A stretch of 43,353 nt of DNA, taken from assembly GCA_021798915.1 (NCBI GenBank), contig JAJZBM010000024.1, forward strand, positions 1 to 43,353, given 5' to 3'. The notes beneath the pieces are model-generated. The model made no database searches. It worked only from the letters and a program-made list of their open reading frames with translations, and was not told where the DNA came from. Made by a program: the position numbers and the translations under genes. The stretch comes from Pseudomonadota bacterium. GTDB lineage: Bacteria; Pseudomonadota; Alphaproteobacteria; Acetobacterales; Acetobacteraceae. Below are positions 7,808 through 16,509 of the stretch, in pieces (the first letter of the stretch is position 1; each line of letters opens with the position of its first letter).

Positions 7808-8578
7808 TCAGTTTTTTTTCGCAAGCTCCGTCACGACCCCATGGAGGGTGCGCAATTCCTGCTCGGTGACCTCGCCGCGCTGGAAGAAATGGCGGAGATT
7901 GCGGATCATGCCGGGACGTTTCTGGGGATTGCGGAGAAAGCCCGAGGTATCGAGTTCGCGCACCAGATGGCCGAGGAAGTTTTCCAACTCCCCCTTGGTC
8001 GCAACCCGTGTCTCGTTGGTCATCAGCGCGCGAGGCGGCGCCTCCTCGGCCACCAGCCACCACTCATAAGCCAGCACCATCACCGCCTGGGCGAGATTGA
8101 GCGAGAGGAAAGCGGGGTTGAGCGGATAGCGGACCAGGGTGTCGGCATGGGCGAGATCGTCCTTGTCGAGGCCGGCGCGCTCGGGGCCGAAAAGAATGCC
8201 GGCGCGGAGCCCCCGGTCGCCGATCGCGCGCAATTCGGCGGCGGCGCCGCGCGCGGTGAGCAGGGGCTTGATGACATGGCGCGGGCGCGGGCAGGTGGCG
8301 AGGACGCGGTGGAGATCGGCGACCGCGTCCGCGACATCGGGATGGATCGTCGCGGCTTCGAGAATGCGATCGGCGCCGGAAGCGGTGCGGAAGGCGCGTT
8401 CCTGCGGCCAGCCATCACGCGGGGCGACGAGGCGGAGATGGAAAACCCCGCCATTGGCCATGGCGCGGGCGACGGCGCCGATATTTTCGGCCAGTTGCGG
8501 GCGGACGAGAATGACCACCGGTGAGGGTTCGATCGGGACGAGCGCCGCCCCGTCATCGCGCCCGGTCATATCTCCCAT
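7808..8578 (-). CDS. trmJ: SPOUT-class RNA methyltransferase, TrmJ/LasT-like
   Basis: TrmJ uses S-adenosylmethionine for 2'-O-methylation of tRNA position 32. The 256-residue product shows the three SPOUT knot motifs: PVVILVRPQLAENIGAVARA near the N-terminus (motif 1), GILFGPERAGLDKDDL (motif 2) and YPLNPAFLSLNLAQAVMVL (motif 3). A helical C-terminal extension (FLRNPQKRPGMIRNLRHFFQR) is typical of the TrmJ/LasT branch. The ATG at 8578 forms a TGATG overlap with the cysS stop, so the two are probably co-translated; a GTG one codon upstream is also possible. The gene converges on the glycosyltransferase gene with an 11-nt gap. The target nucleotide is inferred from the family. Confidence 0.88.
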   Translation of the reverse strand: MGDMTGRDDGAALVPIEPSPVVILVRPQLAENIGAVARAMANGGVFHLRLVAPRDGWPQERAFRTASGADRILEAATIHPDVADAVADLHRVLATCPRPRHVIKPLLTARGAAAELRAIGDRGLRAGILFGPERAGLDKDDLAHADTLVRYPLNPAFLSLNLAQAVMVLAYEWWLVAEEAPPRALMTNETRVATKGELENFLGHLVRELDTSGFLRNPQKRPGMIRNLRHFFQRGEVTEQELRTLHGVVTELAKKN

Positions 8579-9942
8579 CACCCGCGCCGCCAGGTGGTGC
8601 CGGCGGGTGTGTCTTCGAGGATGATGTTTTGGGCGGCGAGTTCCTGACGGATTTCGTCAGCGCGGGCGAAATTCTTGGCGTGGCGCGCGTGCCCGCGTTC
8701 GATGAGCTTTTTTTCGATATCTTCATCCGACAGAGCCATGGTCACGTGAGGCGTCATGCCGATGAACCAGTCTCGGGGATCGGCTTTCAGAATCCCGAGG
8801 AGGTCACCGGCATTCCGCAAACCCACTGCCGCCATCTCGCCTCCTGCCAATGCGTCATCGGCGAGTTTGTGCATCGCCGCGATCGCTTGCGGCGTATTGA
8901 GGTCATCGCAAAGCGCGTCCATCACGCTCTGCGGAGTCTCGCCGCCTGCGCGCGGCGGAGTTTTCTGGAGCGCACGATAGAAGCGATCGAGTTCGCGTTT
9001 GGCTTCCATCAAGGCGGTGTCAGAAAAATCCAACACCCCCCGGTACTGCGTGCGCAACAGGGCAAACCGCACCGCCTCGCCCGGGGCGCGGGCGAACAAA
9101 TCCTCGACGGTGATGATATTGCCGAGGCTTTTCGACATTTTCTCGCCGTTCACCAGCAACATGCCGTTATGCACCCACATGCGGGCGAAATGGCTTTCGG
9201 GAAAGGCGCAGCGGCTCTGGGCCACTTCGTTTTCATGGTGCGGGAACAACAGATCGCCGCCGCCGCCATGGATATCGAAATCGGCGCCAAGATAGCGCCA
9301 TGACATCGCCGAGCATTCGATATGCCAGCCCGGCCGCCCGTATCCCCAGGGGCTCTCCCAGCCGGGAAATTCGGGCGGAGAGGGTTTCCACAGCACGAAA
9401 TCGCCCGGATCGCGCTTATAGGGCGCAACCTCGACGCGGGCGCCGGCGCGGAGTTCGGCGGGGCTGCGGCCGGAAAGCCGGCCATAGTCGGGAAAACTCG
9501 CCACCGTGAACAGGACATGGCCCTCGGCCTCATAGGCATGGCCGCCTTCGATGAGACGCGCGATCAGGGTGATCATCTCAGCGATGTGCGCCGTCGCACG
9601 CGGCTCGACATCGGGCGGCGCGACGCCGAGGGACGCCATGTCCCGATGGTAGAGGTCGAGCGTGCGCGCGGTCAGCGCCGCGATCGGCTCGTGGTTTTCG
9701 GCGGCGCGGGCGTTGATCTTGTCGTCGACGTCGGTGACATTGCGGACATAGGTGAGATTGCCATAAAGCCGGCGAAGAAGACGGGCGAGCACGTCGAACA
9801 CCACCGCCGGGCGGGCATTGCCGATATGCGGCCGGTCATAGACCGTCGGGCCGCAGACATACATCCGCACCCGGGCGGGATCGAGCGGGGTGAATCGCTC
9901 CGTCCGGCGGGTCAGGCTGTTGTGCAGGAAAAGCTCCGGCAT
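8578..9942 (-). CDS. cysS: Cysteinyl-tRNA synthetase
   Basis: This class I aminoacyl-tRNA synthetase charges tRNA-Cys. The 454-residue protein has the HIGN signature at 39-42 and KMSKS at 268-272. Zinc-site residues are Cys30 (YVCGPTVYD), the Cys in WHIECSAM, and the HHENE segment. The C-terminal anticodon-side segment (ERGHARHAKNFARADEIRQEL) is complete. The frame is open further upstream, but the ATG at 9942 (MPELFLHNS) matches where family members begin and has GAGGG upstream. The stop overlaps the trmJ start. Upstream lies a strong terminator that separates it from the porin gene. Confidence 0.97.
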   Translation of the reverse strand: MPELFLHNSLTRRTERFTPLDPARVRMYVCGPTVYDRPHIGNARPAVVFDVLARLLRRLYGNLTYVRNVTDVDDKINARAAENHEPIAALTARTLDLYHRDMASLGVAPPDVEPRATAHIAEMITLIARLIEGGHAYEAEGHVLFTVASFPDYGRLSGRSPAELRAGARVEVAPYKRDPGDFVLWKPSPPEFPGWESPWGYGRPGWHIECSAMSWRYLGADFDIHGGGGDLLFPHHENEVAQSRCAFPESHFARMWVHNGMLLVNGEKMSKSLGNIITVEDLFARAPGEAVRFALLRTQYRGVLDFSDTALMEAKRELDRFYRALQKTPPRAGGETPQSVMDALCDDLNTPQAIAAMHKLADDALAGGEMAAVGLRNAGDLLGILKADPRDWFIGMTPHVTMALSDEDIEKKLIERGHARHAKNFARADEIRQELAAQNIILEDTPAGTTWRRG

Positions 9943-10011
9943 ATGTCGGCATCCCTCATCGTCTGGCGCCGTTTTGGAGGATGGCGGGGGGCGGGGCAAG
10001 ACGGCGACAAG

Positions 10012-10047
10012 ACGAAAAACGGCCCGATCCGTTGCCGGATCGGGCCG
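10012..10047 (-). terminator. Intrinsic terminator after porin 1
   Basis: The stem CGGCCCGATCCG (10020-10031), loop TTGC and CGGATCGGGCCG (10036-10047) pair perfectly over 12 bp. Read on the minus strand the stem is followed by TTTTT. It lies 23 nt past the porin stop and should stop transcription before cysS. Confidence 0.9.
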
Positions 10048-10069
10048 CGTCGTCAAGCCTGCGCCGGCG

Positions 10070-11563
10070 TCAGTTGACGCGGGCGAGGGTCGGCAGGCCG
10101 AGCAGATCGGGGAGAGCGACGACGAGCATGCCGCCGACTTCCGTCGCGCTCTTGGTCTTGACGGTCGGCGCGGCGCCGCCGCCATTCGGGTTGATGATGT
10201 ATTCGAAGAACGGCGCCACCACGAGGCCCGGCGCGATCACCGCGTTATAGGTGACCTGTTCGATCTCCATGCTGTTCGCCATGTGCGAATTGCCGGCGAT
10301 CACCGTCCCGGTCTGATAGTTCACCAGTTCGTTGCCGAGCTTGTAGTATTCGCTGACGAAGTTCAGGCTGTCATTGGGACGCTGGGCGAACGGGCCGCGC
10401 CAGACCATACCGGCATCGACTTCGTCCTGGATCGCCGTATAGCCGTTGACCATCGCCTCGACCTCACCAAACAGCGTGATGCCGCGCTTGCTGTTCATAT
10501 CCGGACGCCAGACCATCTGCGCCGCCTGCGCCCACACGCCCTCACGCGGGCCGCTGGAGGCGAAGCTCGTCAAGGGCGCGACCATGGTGCTCTTGTCGAA
10601 CATATAGCCGGAGTAGTTATAGCCGGTGCTGTCATAGAAGCCGCCGACATCATACTGGCTCGGATAGGAAGACGACGAGAAATCGGTCTTGTAGCCCATT
10701 TCGATCGGCACGAAGACGCCGTTGTCATGCGTCATCGAAAGATCCCAGCCCTTGTTCGAGGCGTTATAGTAGCCATCGCCATCCGCCGCTTCCGCCGCGA
10801 TCCGGAAATAGGTCTGGAGCGTCGGCTTAAAGCTGATGCGCCCACCCCAGGCCGAAACCGGGTCCGCCGAGTTGGCGTCGTTCAAGTAGAAGAACGATGT
10901 GTTGGCGCAGGTGTAATCCACGAAGTTGCAGGAGAAATCGAAGGTGTCGAAATCACCCAAATCGTTGATGCGCCCGACCAGGATCCGGATATGGTCGTTG
11001 AGGAGGCTCTGATCCCAGTCCAGTTCCGTCAGGCGGAAGGCGTCATTCGGGCCGTAGACGAAGCTGTTATCCAACCCGACGCCAGGCCCCTTGCCATAGG
11101 CGTTCGGACCCTGGCGGTCATCGATATAGAAATGGACCTGCGCGCCCTGGATGCCGGCGATCTTGTTCATATCCAGATTGATGCCGAGCGTCGCGTCACC
11201 GTCCGAATAGGCGCCGTTATTGAGGCCGCCGCCGGCGTTGTAGTCGGTGATGTTGATGTAGCTGCCGTCGATATAGATGCCCTGATTGGCGAGCGCCTGG
11301 CCGAACGACTTGCCAACCTGGAGATTGAACAGGAACCCATCCGGCTGCGGTGCCGCCGGCGCCGCGGTACCGGCCGGCGCCTGAGAGTTGTCCTGCGCGG
11401 TCTGCATCGGCTGGTCGTGATCGTCCTGCGTCTGCTCCAGCGCGCGGAGATAGGCGGATTGCGCCTGTGCCTGGTGCGCGGCACCGAGTGCCAGAACCGC
11501 GACCGCGACCGCGCCGACCCAGGTCGACACGCCACGAAGCGGCGTATTGTTTCGGTTGAACAT
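10070..11563 (-). CDS. OprB-like outer-membrane porin, paralog 1
   Basis: This 497-residue protein has a signal peptide (hydrophobic residues about 16-29, predicted cleavage after AQA at 34). A Gln/Asp-rich linker follows, then a beta-barrel pattern with alternating hydrophobic and glycine/asparagine-rich strands. The segments QGIYIDGSYINI, LGINLDMNKIAG and ELDWDQSLLNDHIRILVGR correspond to conserved strands of carbohydrate-selective OprB porins, which let sugars or other small solutes cross the outer membrane. A conserved Cys pair occurs in SCNFVDYTCAN. The C-terminus (LGLPTLARVN) lacks the usual terminal aromatic residue. Leader and signal region closely match paralog 2, so they are the most recent duplicates. 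Substrate is not readable from sequence. Confidence 0.88.
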   Translation of the reverse strand: MFNRNNTPLRGVSTWVGAVAVAVLALGAAHQAQAQSAYLRALEQTQDDHDQPMQTAQDNSQAPAGTAAPAAPQPDGFLFNLQVGKSFGQALANQGIYIDGSYINITDYNAGGGLNNGAYSDGDATLGINLDMNKIAGIQGAQVHFYIDDRQGPNAYGKGPGVGLDNSFVYGPNDAFRLTELDWDQSLLNDHIRILVGRINDLGDFDTFDFSCNFVDYTCANTSFFYLNDANSADPVSAWGGRISFKPTLQTYFRIAAEAADGDGYYNASNKGWDLSMTHDNGVFVPIEMGYKTDFSSSSYPSQYDVGGFYDSTGYNYSGYMFDKSTMVAPLTSFASSGPREGVWAQAAQMVWRPDMNSKRGITLFGEVEAMVNGYTAIQDEVDAGMVWRGPFAQRPNDSLNFVSEYYKLGNELVNYQTGTVIAGNSHMANSMEIEQVTYNAVIAPGLVVAPFFEYIINPNGGGAAPTVKTKSATEVGGMLVVALPDLLGLPTLARVN

Positions 11564-11866
11564 GTATTGCCCTTCCCTCGGGTGGTTTCGGAAACCTGAT
11601 CCCGCGCAACCAAAGCCGGGCGATTTCGCCTCTTTGGGTCACGCGGCGCGAGGGCGGAAGCCTTCCCATAAGACGCCCCTCTCGCATCCGTGATTAGAGA
11701 GCGGCGATGGGGAAATTTGAAGAGGGAAATTGCGAACGAAATAGGAACATTTGCCAGGCGCGACAAAAAAACCCGCCCCGTGGCATAAATGCCACAGGGT
11801 CGGGATAGGCGCCGCCGGCTCCCCCGTTGCCGGGGAAGCCGGGTTGGTCGTCAGCTCAGCCGCGTG
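11564..11866 (-). promoter_or_regulatory. Intergenic region carrying porin 1 promoter/leader and porin 2 terminator
   Basis: No gene is seen in this 303-nt gap. Next to the porin 1 ATG the minus strand carries GAGGGAAGGG as ribosome-binding site. A block at 11663-11700 is shared with the gap above porin 2 (13451-13487), and both read C/G-TTATGG on the minus strand, a candidate -10 region. The part nearest porin 2 contains its terminator hairpin at 11765-11804. The untranslated leader would be about 100 nt. Confidence 0.5.
11765..11804 (-). terminator. Intrinsic terminator after porin 2
   Basis: CCCGCCCCGTGGCA (11772-11785) pairs with TGCCACAGGGTCGGG (11790-11804) with one bulge. On the minus strand it is followed by a run of seven T residues. 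It lies 63 nt beyond the porin 2 stop. Confidence 0.85.
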
Positions 11867-13357
11867 TCAGTTGACGCGGGCCAGCGTCGGCAAGCCGAGC
11901 AGATCGGGGAGTGCCACCTGCAGCATGCCGCCAACCTGGGTCGCGTTCTTGATGCGACCATTGGGATCGGCACCACCAGTCACCGGGTTGACGATGTATT
12001 CCCAGAACGGGCCGATGGTGACGCCCGGCGCGATCGCAGCGTTATAGTTCACTTCGAGCAATTCGACCGTGTTCGCCGAATGGGTATTGCCGGCCATCAC
12101 CGTTCCGGTCTCGTAGTTCACCAGTTCGTTGCCGAGTTTGTAGTATTCGCCGATGATATCCAGATTGTCATGCGGCCGGCTGGCGATCGGGCCTTGCCAG
12201 ACCATGCCGGCGTCGATTTCGTCCTGGATCGGCACATAGCCGGTCACCATCGATTCGACTTCACCAAACAGGGTAATGCCACGCTTGCTGTTCATATCCG
12301 GGCGATAGACCATCTGCGAAGCCTGCGCCCACACACCGGTGCGCGGTGCAGATGTGCCGATATCCGCCATCGGCTGCATCATGCCGGATTTGGCGAACAT
12401 CTGGCCGGCGTAGTTATAGCCGCCGCTGTTGTAGAAGCCGCCGACATCATACTGGCTGGGGTAGGCAGATGACGAGAAATCGGTCTTGTAGCCGATTTCG
12501 ACGGGGACGAAGACGCCGTTGTCATGCGTCATCGAGAGGTTCCACCCCTCGTTCGAGGCATTGTAGAACCCATCGCCGTCTGACGCTTCCGCCGCGATCC
12601 GGAAATAGGTCTGAAGCGTCGGCTTGAAGGTAATGCGCCCGCCCCAGGCCGAAACCGGATCCGCCGAGTTGCTGTTGTCGAGGTAGAAGAACGACGTGTT
12701 GGCGCAGGTGTAATCCACGAAGTTGCAGGCGAAATCGAAGGTATCGAAATCACCGAGATCGTTGATTCGCCCGACCAGGATCCGGATATGGTCGTTGAGC
12801 AGGCTCTGATCCCAGTCCAGTTCCGTCAGGCGGAAGGCGGCGTTCGGGCCATAGACGAAGTTGTTGTCGAGCCCAAGGCCGGGGTAGTTGCCATAGGCAT
12901 TCTGGCCCTGGCGGTCATCGACGTAGAAATGGATCTGGGCGCCCTGGATACCGGCGATCTTGCCCATGTCGAGGTTGATGCCGAGCGTCGCGTCACCATC
13001 GGAAGTAGTGCCGGTGTGGAGACCGCCGCCGACATTATCGCTGGTGATGTTGATGTAGCTGCCGTCGATATAGATGCCCTGATTGGCAAGCTCCTGACCG
13101 AACGACTTGCCGACCTGGAGATTGAACAGATAGCCGTCCGATTGCGGCGCGTTCGCGGCCGCGCTGCCGGCAGGCGCCTGGGAGCTATCCTGCGCGGTCT
13201 GCATCGGCTGGTCGTTGTCGTTGCGCGCGTTCAGAATCGCGTTGAGATAGGCGGATTGCGCGTGCGCCTGGTGCGCGGCACCGAGTGCCAGAACCGCGAC
13301 CGTGACCGCGCCGACCCAAGCCGGCGCGCGACGGCGCATTGTGTTGCGGTGGAACAT
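11867..13357 (-). CDS. OprB-like outer-membrane porin, paralog 2
   Basis: This 496-residue protein shares the architecture of its neighbours: signal peptide ending near HAQS, Asn/Gln-rich linker, then an OprB-type barrel. It shares with paralog 1 long identical blocks such as LDWDQSLLNDHIRILVGR, TYFRIAAEA and LPDLLGLPTLARVN. Differences concentrate in loop-like segments, for example the stretch after SGYMF/AGQMF and the end of the C-terminal third. That pattern is expected when duplicated porins diverge in surface loops. The leader also matches paralog 1 (GAGGGAAGGG before the ATG). It has its own promoter block and terminator, so it is probably a separate unit, not part of one long operon. 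Confidence 0.88.
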   Translation of the reverse strand: MFHRNTMRRRAPAWVGAVTVAVLALGAAHQAHAQSAYLNAILNARNDNDQPMQTAQDSSQAPAGSAAANAPQSDGYLFNLQVGKSFGQELANQGIYIDGSYINITSDNVGGGLHTGTTSDGDATLGINLDMGKIAGIQGAQIHFYVDDRQGQNAYGNYPGLGLDNNFVYGPNAAFRLTELDWDQSLLNDHIRILVGRINDLGDFDTFDFACNFVDYTCANTSFFYLDNSNSADPVSAWGGRITFKPTLQTYFRIAAEASDGDGFYNASNEGWNLSMTHDNGVFVPVEIGYKTDFSSSAYPSQYDVGGFYNSGGYNYAGQMFAKSGMMQPMADIGTSAPRTGVWAQASQMVYRPDMNSKRGITLFGEVESMVTGYVPIQDEIDAGMVWQGPIASRPHDNLDIIGEYYKLGNELVNYETGTVMAGNTHSANTVELLEVNYNAAIAPGVTIGPFWEYIVNPVTGGADPNGRIKNATQVGGMLQVALPDLLGLPTLARVN

Positions 13358-13450
13358 CTATTCCCCTTCCCTCGGGTTGATCGAAAAACCCTCCGCGCCG
13401 ACCCGGGCCTTTGCTGGCCCTTCCTGTCGCGGAACGATCCGTAGCCGTTA

Positions 13451-13487
13451 TTTCCATAACGCCACCTATCGCACCTGTGATTAGATA
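13451..13487 (-). promoter_or_regulatory. Conserved upstream block shared by porins 1 and 2 (candidate promoter)
   Basis: Positions 13451-13487 align with 11663-11700 with one small gap and a few substitutions; both end in GTGATTAGA on the plus strand. The distance to the porin ATG is similar in both (about 95-130 nt). On the minus strand each contains TTATGG. Conservation across non-coding DNA of two paralogs suggests a shared promoter or operator, or a recent duplication that included the leader. Confidence 0.45.
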
Positions 13488-13583
13488 TCGAGTGACGATA
13501 AAATTAAAGGGCGCCGCATCACAAGCGCGCGAGAATCGGGGGGATCCGCGGCGAGAAGGCCGCACCGTGTTGCCGAAATGCGA

Positions 13584-13610
13584 CACCCGCCTTGCAGGAA
13601 AAGGCGGGTG
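13584..13610 (-). terminator. Hairpin downstream of porin 3
   Basis: CACCCGCCTT (13584-13593) and AAGGCGGGTG (13601-13610) form a perfect 10-bp stem with a 7-nt loop. No T run follows on the minus strand. It may be a weak terminator or an mRNA 3'-end stabiliser. Confidence 0.5.
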
Positions 13611-13640
13611 CGCAGGCAGCGCGGCGGACGGGCCGGGCGG

Positions 13641-15128
13641 TCAGTTGACGCGGGCCAGGGTCGGCAGACCGAGTAGATCGGGCAGGGTGAGAACGAGCTG
13701 GCCGCCGAACTGGGTCGCGTTCTTGACCCGCGCGGTCTCGGGCCCGGCATCGTTCGGATTGACGATGTATTCCACCACCGGGCCGAGGGTGAGGCCCGGC
13801 GCCAGCGCCGCGTTATAGACCGCCTCGAACACCGCCATGTTACCGGCCATGCGCGCATTGCCGGCGATGATGGTGCCGGTCTGATAATTCACCAGCGCGT
13901 TGCCCATTTTATAGTATTCGCCGATGAGGTTGAAATTGTCATGCGGCCGGCTGGCGATCGGGCCCTGCCAGACCAGGCCGGCATCGATTTCATCCTGGAT
14001 CGGCGTATAGCCGTTGACCATCGCCTCGACCTCACCAAAGAGCGTGATGCCGCGCTTGCTGCTGCTATCCGGACGCCAGACCATCTGCGCCGCCTGCGCC
14101 CACACGCCCTCGCGCGGCGCGGTGGTCGCGATGCTCGCCAGCGGTTCGAGAAGGCCGGTTTTGGCGAATATCTGGCCGGAATAATTATAGCCGGTATTGT
14201 CGTAGAAGCCGCCGACATCATACTGGCTGGGATAGGAAGACGAGGAGAAATCGGTCTTGTAGCCGATTTCGAGCGGCAGGAAGACGCCGTTGTCATGCGT
14301 CATCGAGAGGTTCCAGCCTTCATTGGCGCGATTGTAGAAGCCATCGCCATCCGCTGCTTCGGCCGCGATCCGGAAATAGGTCGCGAGGGTCGGCTTGAAG
14401 GTGATGCGCCCGCCCCAGGCGGAGACCGGCGCCGCCGAATTGGCGTCGTTGTTGTAGAAAAACGCCGTGTTGGCGCAGGTGAAATCGGTGAAATTGCAAG
14501 CGAAATCGAAGGTGTCGAAATCGCCCAGATCATTGATGCGCCCGACCAGGATCCGGATATGGTCGCTGAGCAGGCTTTGATCCCAGTCCAGTTCCTGGAG
14601 CCGGAAAGCGGCATTGGGGCCATAGGTCTGGTTGGTGTCGACGAGACCGGTTCCCGTGTAATCGCCGAAATTGGAGCCCTGGCGGTCATCCATATAGAAA
14701 TGGATCTGGGCGCCCTGGATGCCGGCGATCCTGTTCATGTCGAGATTGACGCCGAAAACCGCGTCGCCGTTGGGAATGGCGCCGGTGCGTGTGCCGCCGG
14801 AGACGTTGTCGAGGGTGATATTGGTGTAGCTGCCATCGACATAAATGCCCTGATCGGCGAGCGTCTGGCCGAACGACTTGGCGACCTGGAGATTGAACAG
14901 ATAGCCATCTGGTCCGGAAGCGGCTGGCGCGGCGGTGCCGGAAGGCGCCTGGGACGCATCATCCGCCGTCTGTAGCGGCTGATCATGGTCATTCTGCGCC
15001 GCCTCCAGCGCGTGCAGATAGGCGGACTGGGCCTGGGCGCGGGGGGAGGCCAGCGCCAGAACCGCGATCGCGACCGCGCCGACCCAAGCGCCGGCGCCAC
15101 GGCGCGAGGTGTTGTGCCAAGGGAGCAT
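13641..15128 (-). CDS. OprB-like outer-membrane porin, paralog 3
   Basis: This 495-residue protein is the most diverged of the array. The signal peptide ends near RAQAQS, followed by a QPLQTADDASQAPSG linker and the same barrel framework (ELDWDQSLLSDHIRILVGR, CNFTDFTCANTAFFY, LPDLLGLPTLARVN). The open frame extends upstream to 15437, but the ATG at 15128 begins exactly at the signal peptide and has AAGG upstream. Its leader is unlike those of paralogs 1 and 2 and contains a palindrome at 15203-15220. This suggests older divergence and separate control. An OprB-type diffusion channel in the outer membrane is likely; specificity is unknown. Confidence 0.88.
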   Translation of the reverse strand: MLPWHNTSRRGAGAWVGAVAIAVLALASPRAQAQSAYLHALEAAQNDHDQPLQTADDASQAPSGTAAPAASGPDGYLFNLQVAKSFGQTLADQGIYVDGSYTNITLDNVSGGTRTGAIPNGDAVFGVNLDMNRIAGIQGAQIHFYMDDRQGSNFGDYTGTGLVDTNQTYGPNAAFRLQELDWDQSLLSDHIRILVGRINDLGDFDTFDFACNFTDFTCANTAFFYNNDANSAAPVSAWGGRITFKPTLATYFRIAAEAADGDGFYNRANEGWNLSMTHDNGVFLPLEIGYKTDFSSSSYPSQYDVGGFYDNTGYNYSGQIFAKTGLLEPLASIATTAPREGVWAQAAQMVWRPDSSSKRGITLFGEVEAMVNGYTPIQDEIDAGLVWQGPIASRPHDNFNLIGEYYKMGNALVNYQTGTIIAGNARMAGNMAVFEAVYNAALAPGLTLGPVVEYIVNPNDAGPETARVKNATQFGGQLVLTLPDLLGLPTLARVN

Positions 15129-15202
15129 GGATTTGCCTTGTTGAGAGATTGCTGAAGCGAGGGAGAAACGATAAGGAGGGTGACGATAAAGCGCGTCGTT
15201 AT

Positions 15203-15220
15203 GCTTATATGAACATAAGC
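15203..15220. promoter_or_regulatory. Palindrome in the divergent region between porin 3 and epmB
   Basis: GCTTAT (15203-15208), six-base spacer, ATAAGC (15215-15220). It sits 75 nt upstream of the porin 3 start in an AT-rich pocket. The minus strand reads CTTATG, as in the porin 1 and 2 upstream blocks. It could be an operator or simply overlap the -10 region. Confidence 0.35.
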
Positions 15221-15412
15221 CGGTCCTGTGCAAGAGCGCTGATGCGCGGCGGTGACCGGATGGCGATGTTGGTGTCGGCCTGTTGCAAAAATGCCATATA
15301 GCGAATGGGCCGCCTTTCGCTGATCTCGACCGTGTTAGCTCGACAGCGCCAGCCGATCGGTGCATCCCTCCTCGCGCCCGCCTCGGGCATGATTTCTGAC
15401 GGATTTTTGCCG

Positions 15413-16456
15413 ATGCCCGATCCCGCCCGCCCCACACTGCGCAGCGCCGCCGCCCTGATCACCGCCGGGCTGGCGCCGGCCGGCGAGGCCGCTGCCCTCG
15501 ACGCCGTCGGCGCCACCTACGCGATCGCCATTCCGCCGACGCTCGCCGCCCTGATCGCGCAGCCCGACGACCCCATCGGCCGCCAGTTCATCCCGAGCGC
15601 CGCCGAACTCGCGACCGCCCCGCATGAACGGCCGGACCCGATCGGCGATGAAGCGCTCTCGCCGCTCAAGGGCATCGTTCATCGCTACCCCGACCGGGTG
15701 CTGCTCAAACCCCTGCTCGCCTGCCCGGTCTATTGCCGGTTCTGTTTCCGCCGTGAGCAGGTGGGGCCGGATGGCGGCGTCCTCAGCGAGAGCGAACTCG
15801 CCGCCGCGATCGGCTGGATCGAAGCCCACCCGGCAATCCGCGAGGTCATTCTCACCGGTGGCGAGCCGCTGATGCTCGCCCCGCGCCGGCTGCGCGCACT
15901 ACTGGCGGCGCTGGCTTCGATCCCGCATGTCGAGACGCTGCGTCTTCATACGCGTTTCCCGATCGCCTGCCCCGAGCGGGTGACCACGGCGCTGGCTTCG
16001 GCGCTGGCGACCGAAAAACCGCTGTTTCTGGTCATCCATGCCAATCACGCGCGCGAATTCGGTGCCGCCGCCCGCGCCGCGCTCGGGCGGTTTTCGCGCA
16101 ACAATATCCCGCTCCTCGGCCAATCGGTGCTGCTCCGCGGCGTCAACGACAGCGCCGCGGCCCTGGAAGCGCTGTTTCGCGCCATGCTGAGCGCGCGCAT
16201 CAAGCCCTATTATCTGCACCAGCTCGATCCGGCGCCGGGCACGGCGCGGTTTCATGTCCCGATCGCGGAGGGACAGCGCCTGATGGCGGGCTTGCGCGGT
16301 CGGATCAGCGGCCTGGCGCTGCCGACCTATATCCTCGACATCCCCGGCGGTTTCGGCAAAGTGCCGATCGGGTCCGGCTATCTCGGGCCGGACGGCGAGG
16401 TCCGCGACCCCTGGGGGAGGCGGCATCGCCTTGCCCCGAACGGCGCTTCGGTCTAG
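15413..16456 (+). CDS. epmB: KamA-family radical SAM protein, EF-P beta-lysylation enzyme EpmB-like
   Basis: EpmB is a lysine 2,3-aminomutase-type radical SAM enzyme that makes (R)-beta-lysine for modification of elongation factor P. The 347-residue protein has the radical SAM cluster motif C-x3-C-x2-C at Cys104, Cys108 and Cys111 (CPVYCRFCFRR), the GGEPL motif, and the family end YILDIPGGFGKVPIG. It lacks the extra C-terminal region of true catabolic lysine aminomutases, and efp starts 53 nt downstream, supporting the EpmB role. The ATG at 15413 is chosen because homology begins there; the frame is open from 15305. The partner ligase EpmA is not in the window. Confidence 0.9.
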   Translation: MPDPARPTLRSAAALITAGLAPAGEAAALDAVGATYAIAIPPTLAALIAQPDDPIGRQFIPSAAELATAPHERPDPIGDEALSPLKGIVHRYPDRVLLKPLLACPVYCRFCFRREQVGPDGGVLSESELAAAIGWIEAHPAIREVILTGGEPLMLAPRRLRALLAALASIPHVETLRLHTRFPIACPERVTTALASALATEKPLFLVIHANHAREFGAAARAALGRFSRNNIPLLGQSVLLRGVNDSAAALEALFRAMLSARIKPYYLHQLDPAPGTARFHVPIAEGQRLMAGLRGRISGLALPTYILDIPGGFGKVPIGSGYLGPDGEVRDPWGRRHRLAPNGASV

Positions 16457-16509
16457 AGAGCCGGCTTCCCGATGCGCCCCGAGACCGTCCAACCAGAGAT
16501 CGAGAGACG

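Noticed and set aside
9890-11599. 569-codon plus-strand open frame opposite porin 1 and cysS
   Set aside because: It mirrors two clear genes, has no recognisable domain, and similar antisense frames occur opposite the other porins; GC-rich codon bias explains it.
15197-15437. Upstream extension of porin 3 (open frame to 15437)
   Set aside because: The signal peptide begins at 15128; the extension is unlike the paralogs and would bury the signal peptide.
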